A stretch of DNA of 28,209 nt from JABCPE02 sp963506915 (GTDB lineage: Bacteria; Bacteroidota; Bacteroidia; Flavobacteriales; Weeksellaceae). Of this stretch, positions 21,422 to 28,209 are shown in pieces; within the stretch, counting starts at the first letter, position 1; each line of letters starts with the position of its first letter. The notes beneath the pieces are model-generated. The model was not told the origin of the DNA and did no database searches. It worked only from the letters and a program-made list of their open reading frames with translations. The position numbers and the translations under genes are program-made. Location: positions 1 through 28,209 of the forward strand of contig CAUORE010000023.1 of assembly GCA_963506915.1 (NCBI GenBank), in the 5' to 3' direction.

Positions 21422-23449
21422 TTATTTTATTGTGTATCTTATCCCTAGAAAACCTCTTATTTTCTGCATCGGAGCGTATCCATAGGATGGGTCAAACTCA
21501 TATCCGTTCGGATTATTGGTTCCTGTATCTTTGTCAAACGGGTCAAAAGGTCTTAGAATAGGGTCTTTCGGAGTGAAATTAAACAAATTTTTCACGCCGC
21601 CATAAATTTCCAATCCATTGTCAAACTTAGTTCTCAGCTGAATATTAGCCAAACTATACCATGGCGAGTATTCTGGTCGGAAATCCTTCGGAACGGTGAT
21701 AAGGCGCATCGGCCCATAAACTTCGCCCGTGAAATCCACTCCGAATTTTCTACTAAACTCATAGCTGAGCGCATAAGTTCCAGACCATTTAGGTGCGAGC
21801 TGCTCGTATTTTTTGTGCGTTTCGCCCCCTTCTTCATACTTTTCAAAAACATCCATATAGGTTGCCCCTATATTTAAGCTCAGCGGAATACCAAATTTTA
21901 TATTCGCTCCCAATGAAATCCCTTGGCTTATCGCATGTCCTTTCAGGTTATCATAAATGATTTTATCGCTATCTGTCTCTGTATCAGCTACTATTTTATT
22001 CGTAAAATAGGAATAAAAAGCCGTAGCATCTATATCAATATAGCCGTTTCCTGCGGTTATTTTTTGAGTAAAATTGATATTTCCGTTGATGGATTTTTCT
22101 GGTTTAATATCTCTGATGACCGTTTCTCTAGCATTGGTAAGCGATTTATGGTCTTCGGTAAAGACATTTACTACGCGGAAACCAGTCCCAAAACTCGCTC
22201 TAATGCTGGTCGCAGGGCTTGGGCTCAGCTTATAAGCCAGCCTCGGAGAATGAATAAATCCATGATTTTTACTGTGGTCTAATCTGTACCCCAGCAAAAG
22301 TGAGTGTTTGTCATTAAAAGTCCATTGGTCTTGCACGAAAAGCCCTGGAAGCCAGTCGCTGGTCGGGTTATTCGTTCCGTCTGTATTCTGCGTTCCTATC
22401 GTGCTGTCATCGTAGTAGTTATGGCGCAAAGTAGCTCCTGCAATCAGGTCATGCTTTCCGAAATTTTTATTCCAATAAAACTGCCCAAAACTCGTGCGCT
22501 GTGTCGCATCAAAAGCCTCTGTTCCATATCTGGAATTTTGATTATGATAATTAAACGAAAGCTGTAAAAACAACTGCTCCACCGTAGGAAGCTGATAAAG
22601 CCCTATCGCCTCAAAGCGGTTGGTATAGATACTTTCGCCATAGACTTCATCGCCGCCTCTATGCTGTTTCTGCCACTGGAGCTGCCCTCCCAATCGGTCT
22701 TCATAAAGGTATCTTGCCATAAAGGAAGCCATTCTATTGTCTTTTCGCTTAAAATTCCACTTATTAAATACTGAAACTCGGTCTTGAAGCGTGGTATCCA
22801 TGAAGCCATCATTATTCTTGTCAATTCTATTAGTAAAATTGAAATAATTCACGCTCAAGATAGACGCTGCTTTCTTCCCAGCATTGAATTTCGTAGCCAA
22901 ATCCATATTCTGCTCGCCCCAAGAAGTCGTGCTAAAATCCGAAGCAAACTTCGGTGCGGTCAAAGCATTTTTAGTGATGATATTGATAGTTCCTCCCATC
23001 GCTTCTGTCCCATATACAGAGGATGCAGGACCTTTCACGATTTCTATTCGCTCTATCATAGAATTCGGGATTCCACTCAGACCGTAGACCGTGGAAAGGG
23101 AACTCACTATCGGCATTCCATCGATGAGAATCAGCGAGTAAGGCCCTTCCAGCCCATTGATATGGATATCTCCCGTATTACAAACCGAACAGTTAATCTG
23201 CGAACGAATCCCATTAACCATAGAAATCGATTCTAAAAGGTTAGAAGTCGGATTTTTTTCAAAAAATTTCTTGGTATAAATCTCCACTGGAACGGGACTT
23301 TTAGACTTGCTTATCGGTTTGAGCGTTCCTGTGATAATCACTTCATCTACATTTTTATCCTTGTGAAGGGAGTCTTGTTTTACATCTTGTGCATTCATCA
23401 AACCCATAAAAAACAGGGCTGACAATGGAAAAAGTTTATAATTTTTCAT
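21422..23449 (-). CDS. TonB-dependent outer membrane receptor
   Basis: This 675-residue beta-barrel takes up a scarce substrate through the outer membrane with TonB energy. Residues 1-20 form the signal peptide (MKNYKLFPLSALFFMGLMNA). A TonB-box-like DEVIITGTL lies at 35-43. The plug (about 45-165) includes NCSVCNTGDIHINGL with C87 and C90, LILIDGMPIV, IERIEIVKGPASSVYGTEA and GGTINIITK. The barrel ends with IRGFLGIRYTIK. It lacks the N-terminal carboxypeptidase-like domain of SusC proteins. A CxxC in the plug is unusual and, with the downstream thioredoxin, may bind metal or be redox-active. Ligand unknown; a metal chelate is a guess from general family behaviour. A good promoter precedes it. 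Confidence 0.92.
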   Translation of the reverse strand: MKNYKLFPLSALFFMGLMNAQDVKQDSLHKDKNVDEVIITGTLKPISKSKSPVPVEIYTKKFFEKNPTSNLLESISMVNGIRSQINCSVCNTGDIHINGLEGPYSLILIDGMPIVSSLSTVYGLSGIPNSMIERIEIVKGPASSVYGTEAMGGTINIITKNALTAPKFASDFSTTSWGEQNMDLATKFNAGKKAASILSVNYFNFTNRIDKNNDGFMDTTLQDRVSVFNKWNFKRKDNRMASFMARYLYEDRLGGQLQWQKQHRGGDEVYGESIYTNRFEAIGLYQLPTVEQLFLQLSFNYHNQNSRYGTEAFDATQRTSFGQFYWNKNFGKHDLIAGATLRHNYYDDSTIGTQNTDGTNNPTSDWLPGLFVQDQWTFNDKHSLLLGYRLDHSKNHGFIHSPRLAYKLSPSPATSIRASFGTGFRVVNVFTEDHKSLTNARETVIRDIKPEKSINGNINFTQKITAGNGYIDIDATAFYSYFTNKIVADTETDSDKIIYDNLKGHAISQGISLGANIKFGIPLSLNIGATYMDVFEKYEEGGETHKKYEQLAPKWSGTYALSYEFSRKFGVDFTGEVYGPMRLITVPKDFRPEYSPWYSLANIQLRTKFDNGLEIYGGVKNLFNFTPKDPILRPFDPFDKDTGTNNPNGYEFDPSYGYAPMQKIRGFLGIRYTIK

Positions 23450-23484
23450 AATATAATTAGATTTAATTAGAAATAAATGTTAGG

Positions 23485-23515
23485 CAAAGCTAATATTTTT
23501 AAACACACAAACCAA
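23485..23515 (-). promoter_or_regulatory. Promoter of the TonB receptor gene
   Basis: On the minus strand TTG (23515-23513) is followed after exactly 20 bases by TAGCTTTG (23492-23485), an exact TAnnTTTG. The -7 element ends about 35 bases before the ATG. I see no Fur-box-like palindrome over it, so regulation is not evident. Confidence 0.75.
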
Positions 23516-23621
23516 ATTTTTATTTAAAATAATTCTAAAAAAGAATTTTTCCTCATCAGATAAATATTAAAAAAAATCATAATTTTAGGCTAAAAATTGG
23601 ATTTCTTTTATCAAAAAATCT

Positions 23622-23629
23622 TAATTTCG
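23622..23629 (+). promoter_or_regulatory. Probable -7 element of the DUF2723 gene
   Basis: TAATTTCG is a one-mismatch TAnnTTTG, 20 bases before ATG 23649, with a TTG at 23597-23599 about 22 bases upstream. The rest of the 199-base divergent gap (23450-23648) is AT-rich without other structure. Confidence 0.45.
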
Positions 23630-23648
23630 CGACAAATTATTTTTATTA

Positions 23649-26600
23649 ATGAAAAATTGGACATTTAAAAAATGGAATAACATATTAGGCTGGGCAGTTT
23701 TTGGGATTGCTTTAGTTACCTATCTATCTACTATAGAGCATAAATTCAGCTTTTGGGACACAGGAGAATATATCTCATCTGCTGTAAAACTGGAAGTTAC
23801 CCACGCACCAGGAGCTGCACTATTCCAGCTGGTGGGCGCTGTGGCGGCTATTTTGAGTTTTGGGAATGAGGCCTATTACTCACTGATTATCAACGCCATG
23901 TCTGCACTATTCAGTGCATTTACTATTTTATTTCTTTTTTGGACCATTACACATTTAGTCCGAAGAATTTTAAATAAAGAAATGGATGAACTCAGCTCAG
24001 CGGAAATAATTTCTGTGCTGTTTTCGGGTGTTATAGGCTCGCTGGCATGTACTTTTTCGGATACTTTTTGGTATTCTGCTGTGGAGGGCGAGGTGTATTC
24101 TATGGCATCTATGTTCATCGCATTAGTAGTCTGGCTGATTACAAAATGGGAAAACGAATACCATGACAGCGACAGCCAAAGATGGATAATCCTGATTTTC
24201 TTTATCGTAGGGCTTTCTGTGGGTGTCCATATGATGGTAATGCTGGCAGTTCCTGCGGTGTGTTTCATCTATTATGCAAGAAATTACAAATTCACTTGGA
24301 AAAACTTTATCGTTGCTAATTTCATCACGCTTGGAGTTTTAGCATTTGTTTTTAAAGGAATTTTCCCTATTGTCATGAGACTTTTCGGAAAGAGCGAAAT
24401 TTTCTTTGTGAATAGTATCGGACTGCCGTTCCATTCGGGGACTATTATTGCGTTTGTTATTTTGGTTGCTTTTTGTTATTACATTATCCGATATACTAGA
24501 AAAACGAAAAACAATCTATACCAAACCATCGCATTATCAGTAGTTTATATGATTATTGGGTTTTCATGCTGGATGATGATTCCTATCAGAGCCAATGCCA
24601 ATCCTCCTATGAACCTGAATAATCCTGATACTGCTATCGGTATGCTGGATTACTACAACCGTGAGCAATATGGCGACTGGCCTACTATATATGGACAAAA
24701 CTACACCGCTCATCTAGATCCGCACGGAATAGAAAGAAACGAAGATGGCGGCTACAAAACCATAAAAACAGGTGATGTTTACGAGAAAAACGAAAAAACA
24801 GGAAAGTATGACAAAGTAGACGAACGCACCAGCTATGTGTACAACAAGGAACATGTCAGCTTCTTACCGAGAATGTACAACTCTGATAGGACTGTAATGA
24901 ACAATTATGTATCTATGTATGGCGCGCCTGATTTTGAGTTTAATTACTCTAATGAAAATATAGTAGACAATCCTCATGCAAAAAAAGCTTTTGATGAATT
25001 AAAAGCTAAGTATGAAGATGGATCCATCACTGCAAAAGACTATCTTGATGTAAAAAGCTATGATTTAATTAAAATCAAAAAACCTACTCTGGCGCAAAAC
25101 CTGCATTATTTCATTGATTTCCAAAATGGATATTATTTCGCTCGTTATCTGATGTGGAATTTCGTAGGAAGACAAAACGACCTAGAAGGGCACATGGAAA
25201 ACACAAACGGAAACTGGATTAGTGGAATTTCTGCCATTGACAACATGATGCTGGGCGACCAAGACAACCTTCCATCAAAATTCAAAAACGAAAGCACCGT
25301 ATATTTCTTCTTCCTTCCTTTCCTTCTTGGAATCATTGGTTTTGCTTACCAATCACTGAAAGATTTTGGAAGATTGTACGCCTTGCTTTCTATATTTATC
25401 CTGATGAGTGTGGGAATTATTTTCTATACAGGGGTAAAACCATTTGAACCAAGGGAAAGAGACTACGCTATGGTCGGCTCGTTCTATGTTTTTGCGATAT
25501 GGATAGGTCTGGGAGTAGCGGGTATTTTCAGTTTTTCTCAAAATAAAATAAAAAAGAATTCTTATAATATCGCTACAGGGAGCATTCTACTAGGAATTCC
25601 TCTAATGATGGGCTTCCAAAACTACACTCCACATGACAGAAGCGGTAGATACACAGCATATGATTATGCCTATTCTTCGCTGAAATCCCTCCCTAAAAAT
25701 GGAATTTTATTTGTCTATGGAGATAATGACACCTACCCTACTTGGGCTATCCAAGAAACAGAAAGATTTAGAGATGATGTGAAAGTAATCAACCACACGC
25801 TTTTGGCGACACCTTGGAACATAGACCAAGTGAAAAGAAGAACTTATAATGCGATGCCTGTTCCTTCTTCACTTTCTCATGCTGAATATCGAGATGGAAT
25901 GAATGACCAAATCTATCTAATGAGTAAAAACAGCTGGGCAAGCATCTTTGAAAACCTTGAAGAACAAGGAGTTCCAGCGACAGAATTGGTTTCTTTAAGA
26001 AAATATCTAACCCAAGAAACCATGACATTAAAAGAAGCTATCCAGTTCCTCCGTTCCAAATCAGAGGACAAGGATATGATTCTAAAAATGTTATTTGGGG
26101 AAGAGCAATATCATAAGTTTAACTTCCTACCTGTGAGCAAATTCGTGTTGCCTGTAAACAAAGAAAATGCAGTAAAATCAGGAATTATAAAAACTCAGGA
26201 TGCTTCACTTGCAGAAAACGAAATCATCATTAACTACGAAGGTTCTACTATGTATAAAAATGAACTTATGATGATGGATATTTTAGCAAATTTTGATTGG
26301 AAAAGACCTATAAGTTTCTCCTCTGGAGGTATTTACAGCTCTAACAATATATTTTATCTAAATGATTATTTACAATTTGATGGGTTTAATTATCGCCTTG
26401 TTCCTATAAAAACACCAGAAAGAGAAGATGGAGATTTAGGGCGTGTAGATGCAGATGAACTCTACAAAGTTGTTAAAAATTTCCGTTGGGGGAACTTCAA
26501 AGACCTAAAAGTACACTATGATGAAACGGCAACTTCCAACATCATGAACTACAGAACATCAGCAGGAAGAGCCGCAGAAGCATTAGCTTTAAAAGGACAA

Positions 26601-27134
26601 AAAGCAAAAGCTTTGGAAGTTTTAGATCTGGCTTCCAGAGAAATTCCTGTGGAGAAATATAATGACCCTCGCTCCGTGAGTGCTATTATTTTCGGATATA
26701 TTGCAGCTGGAGAAGAGCAAAAGGGTCTTAAATTGGCTGAACAGATGAAAAAGGATATTTTTAGCGAATATGACTATTATCTAAGCCTCAGCAAACGAGA
26801 ACAAAATCTCCTTAGAAGACAGATGGTTACCCAGCCTATGCTCTACTCTATGGTGGTTCAGGCGGTAGTAAATGGCTACGAAATCGCTGGTAAAAAAGAC
26901 AAAGGATATCAATATTTAGTTAATTCTATTTCGGTTATTGACAAAAGATTTGATAATTTCATCAAGAAATTAGAGATGATGGGAAAAGAAAAGGCTTTTG
27001 AAAAATCTGAGGAAGTGCAGAATATCACGCCATTTTATCAGTTCCTTTTCCCTATTATGAAACCTTTTGATTCTACTTATGAAAAGGAAAAAACTCAAAA
27101 AATAACCCAAAAAGTCATAAGTGTAACCGAATAA
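23649..27134 (+). CDS. DUF2723 GT-C-like membrane protein
   Basis: This 1161-residue protein is a Bacteroidota DUF2723 member, related in fold to protein O-mannosyltransferases. Helices cover about residues 13-330 and 540-650. The first periplasmic loop has FSFWDTGEYISSAVKLEV with acidic residues at D37 and E40, as in GT-C glycosyltransferases, and THAPGAALFQ follows. A central soluble region (about 335-540) contains many Tyr/Asn residues. After KPFEPRERDYAMVGSFYVF the last ~500 residues form a large soluble periplasmic domain beginning near YGDNDTYPTWAIQ, with helical TPR-like repeats towards the end. It may glycosylate exported proteins or lipids using a polyprenyl-linked sugar; this is inference from fold. 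It is monocistronic, ended by a terminator. Confidence 0.88.
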   Translation: MKNWTFKKWNNILGWAVFGIALVTYLSTIEHKFSFWDTGEYISSAVKLEVTHAPGAALFQLVGAVAAILSFGNEAYYSLIINAMSALFSAFTILFLFWTITHLVRRILNKEMDELSSAEIISVLFSGVIGSLACTFSDTFWYSAVEGEVYSMASMFIALVVWLITKWENEYHDSDSQRWIILIFFIVGLSVGVHMMVMLAVPAVCFIYYARNYKFTWKNFIVANFITLGVLAFVFKGIFPIVMRLFGKSEIFFVNSIGLPFHSGTIIAFVILVAFCYYIIRYTRKTKNNLYQTIALSVVYMIIGFSCWMMIPIRANANPPMNLNNPDTAIGMLDYYNREQYGDWPTIYGQNYTAHLDPHGIERNEDGGYKTIKTGDVYEKNEKTGKYDKVDERTSYVYNKEHVSFLPRMYNSDRTVMNNYVSMYGAPDFEFNYSNENIVDNPHAKKAFDELKAKYEDGSITAKDYLDVKSYDLIKIKKPTLAQNLHYFIDFQNGYYFARYLMWNFVGRQNDLEGHMENTNGNWISGISAIDNMMLGDQDNLPSKFKNESTVYFFFLPFLLGIIGFAYQSLKDFGRLYALLSIFILMSVGIIFYTGVKPFEPRERDYAMVGSFYVFAIWIGLGVAGIFSFSQNKIKKNSYNIATGSILLGIPLMMGFQNYTPHDRSGRYTAYDYAYSSLKSLPKNGILFVYGDNDTYPTWAIQETERFRDDVKVINHTLLATPWNIDQVKRRTYNAMPVPSSLSHAEYRDGMNDQIYLMSKNSWASIFENLEEQGVPATELVSLRKYLTQETMTLKEAIQFLRSKSEDKDMILKMLFGEEQYHKFNFLPVSKFVLPVNKENAVKSGIIKTQDASLAENEIIINYEGSTMYKNELMMMDILANFDWKRPISFSSGGIYSSNNIFYLNDYLQFDGFNYRLVPIKTPEREDGDLGRVDADELYKVVKNFRWGNFKDLKVHYDETATSNIMNYRTSAGRAAEALALKGQKAKALEVLDLASREIPVEKYNDPRSVSAIIFGYIAAGEEQKGLKLAEQMKKDIFSEYDYYLSLSKREQNLLRRQMVTQPMLYSMVVQAVVNGYEIAGKKDKGYQYLVNSISVIDKRFDNFIKKLEMMGKEKAFEKSEEVQNITPFYQFLFPIMKPFDSTYEKEKTQKITQKVISVTE

Positions 27135-27141
27135 AACCTAC

Positions 27142-27170
27142 AAAAGCGAGTCTTACAACTCGCTTTTTCT
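27142..27170 (+). terminator. Terminator of the DUF2723 gene
   Basis: AAAAGCGAGT (27142-27151) pairs perfectly with ACTCGCTTTT (27158-27167), with a 6-base loop and a T-run. It starts 8 bases after the stop codon. Confidence 0.88.
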
Positions 27171-27171
27171 A

Positions 27172-27203
27172 TTGAATATTTATTAAAATTAAACCTATAT
27201 TTG
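27172..27203 (+). promoter_or_regulatory. Promoter of kdsA
   Basis: TTG (27172-27174), a 21-base AT-rich spacer and TATATTTG (27196-27203) match the -33/-7 consensus. The element lies 22 bases before ATG 27225, directly after the DUF2723 terminator. Confidence 0.75.
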
Positions 27204-27224
27204 TGAAAATTTAAATACATATAT

Positions 27225-28034
27225 ATGATACAGCATTTATCAAACATCAGCCACAAAGATTCTAAAAATTTCTTCCTAATAGCTGGTCCATGCGCCATAG
27301 AAAGCGAAGATATGGCCATGAGAATAGCCGAAACCGTTATCAAAATCACTGATAAATATAACATTCCCTACATTTTCAAAGGGAGTTTTAAAAAAGCCAA
27401 CCGCTCTCGTGTGGATTCTTTCACAGGAATAGGCGATGAAAAAGCACTTAAAATCCTGAAAAAAGTAGGCGAAACCTTCAACATTCCTACCACCACAGAC
27501 ATCCACGAAAATGCGCACGCCGAGCTGGCAGCTCAGTTTGTAGATGTATTACAAATCCCTGCCTTTCTGGTTAGACAGACTGATCTTTTGGTAGCTGCTG
27601 CTAAAACCAACAAGGTCGTAACTCTGAAAAAAGGGCAGTTTCTATCACCAGAAGCCATGAAATTCGCCGTACAGAAAGTAAAAGACTCTGGAAATGAAAA
27701 AACAGCCATCATAGAACGAGGAAATTCTTTCGGCTATACTGACTTAATAGTAGATTATCGTGGAATTCCTATTATGAAACAATATTCTCCTGTAATTCTA
27801 GATATCACCCACTCATTACAACAACCCAATCAAGAAAGCGGAGTAACTGGCGGCAGACCAGGACTTATAGAAACTATCGCAAAAGCAGGAATTGCTGTAG
27901 GAGCTGATGGAATATTCTTAGAAACACATCCTAATCCTTCTGAAGCTAAATCCGATGGAGCAAATATGCTTAAACTAGACAAATTAGATAATCTTTTAGC
28001 TAAATTAACCAAAATAAGAGAAGCTATTATATAA
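27225..28034 (+). CDS. kdsA: 3-deoxy-8-phosphooctulonate (Kdo-8-P) synthase
   Basis: KdsA condenses arabinose-5-phosphate with phosphoenolpyruvate to make Kdo-8-phosphate, the precursor of the lipopolysaccharide inner core. The 269-residue cytosolic protein shows LIAGPCAIES (18-27), FKGSFKKANRSR (51-62), TTTDIHE, LQIPAFLVRQTDLL, KKGQFLSPEAM, ERGNSFGY, GGRPG and FLETHPNP. C23, H196 (DITHSL), E233 and D244 (KSDGAN) match the metal ligands of the metal-dependent class, where the E. coli-type enzyme has Asn in place of the Cys. The start ATG 27225 fits the family N-terminus. Its own promoter and terminator make it a single-gene unit. Confidence 0.96.
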   Translation: MIQHLSNISHKDSKNFFLIAGPCAIESEDMAMRIAETVIKITDKYNIPYIFKGSFKKANRSRVDSFTGIGDEKALKILKKVGETFNIPTTTDIHENAHAELAAQFVDVLQIPAFLVRQTDLLVAAAKTNKVVTLKKGQFLSPEAMKFAVQKVKDSGNEKTAIIERGNSFGYTDLIVDYRGIPIMKQYSPVILDITHSLQQPNQESGVTGGRPGLIETIAKAGIAVGADGIFLETHPNPSEAKSDGANMLKLDKLDNLLAKLTKIREAII

Positions 28035-28209
28035 TTTAAACCAAATAATACTATAAATATATAATATAATACAATTTAATTTTTAAAAAAAGATAGTTTA
28101 GATTATCTAAAATAATCTTATAAAATAATAAAGGTATCTTCCCAAATGATTTGGGGAGATATTTTTTTTAAATATCTATATACAAATATAATAAAATAAT
28201 ATCATGATA
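28035..28209. other. AT-rich spacer at right edge
   Basis: This very AT-rich stretch after kdsA has no open frame of note. It holds a small inverted repeat (AGATTAT/ATAATCT around 28100-28118) and, further on, the strong hairpin listed separately. The last bases give no hint of the next gene. Confidence 0.5.
28135..28168 (+). terminator. Rho-independent terminator downstream of kdsA
   Basis: TATCTTCCCAAAT (28135-28147) pairs with ATTTGGGGAGATA (28149-28161) with a single G-U pair, then a run of eight T. It lies about 100 bases after the kdsA stop, so it probably ends that transcript. Confidence 0.8.

Noticed and set aside
23450..23648. Cobalamin riboswitch or Fur box before the TonB receptor
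   Set aside because: The leader from the promoter to the ATG is only about 30 bases and no palindromic operator is visible.
23876..24268. Minus-strand frame of 130 codons within the DUF2723 gene
   Set aside because: It lies entirely opposite conserved membrane helices and has no recognisable domain or promoter.
1..28209. tRNA, rRNA, CRISPR array, insertion sequence or prophage
   Set aside because: No gap is large enough or has suitable structure; no repeat arrays, transposase or integrase motifs were seen on either strand.

Overview
The window is a stretch of chromosomal DNA from a low-GC member of the Bacteroidota, most likely Flavobacteriia and plausibly a Weeksellaceae/Chryseobacterium-like lineage. 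The order rpmB-rpmG-DUF4295-ftsY, a stand-alone DUF2723 protein, a TonB-dependent receptor, metal-type KdsA and many Sec signal peptides ending in ...AQ or ...SQ all fit that group. Many genes are preceded by the Bacteroidota -7 promoter element TAnnTTTG, several with a TTG about 20 bases further upstream. Genus-level placement is inference only. I see no mobile element, CRISPR array, tRNA or rRNA, and no intergenic gap above 300 bases.

Layout. Positions 1-5361 are on the minus strand: the first codons of a secreted protein cut by the left edge, a 405-residue secreted unknown, thiamine pyrophosphokinase, ftsY, a 50-residue DUF4295 protein, ribosomal proteins L33 and L28, and lnt. A face-to-face promoter pair separates lnt from a plus-strand VanZ-like gene and a secreted M48 metalloprotease. 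Next come a minus-strand secreted unknown and a DUF4136 lipoprotein, then a plus-strand 109-residue HExxH protein and a ZIP metal transporter. From 10635 to 18470 everything is on the minus strand: a TrpG/PabA amidotransferase, an SDR reductase with an aldehyde dehydrogenase, an alpha/beta hydrolase, lgt with yidD, an Imm53-like immunity protein, an NAD-dependent epimerase and a pseudouridine synthase. A plus-strand pair (FkbM methyltransferase and flippase) follows, then a minus-strand TonB receptor/thioredoxin pair, and finally plus-strand DUF2723 and kdsA genes.

Functional threads. Envelope biogenesis dominates: both lipoprotein-modifying enzymes (Lgt and Lnt), YidD and FtsY for membrane protein insertion and targeting, KdsA for lipopolysaccharide Kdo, a flippase with a sugar/lipid-type methyltransferase, and a GT-C-like DUF2723 protein. 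The least ordinary items are an Lgt carrying a signal peptide and a periplasmic domain of about 115 residues, an orphan Imm53-like protein with an unrecognised C-terminal half, a tiny membrane HExxH protein, and a TonB receptor with a CxxC in its plug encoded next to a secreted thioredoxin. I did not find a clearly new multi-gene system; most of the window is core-genome material.
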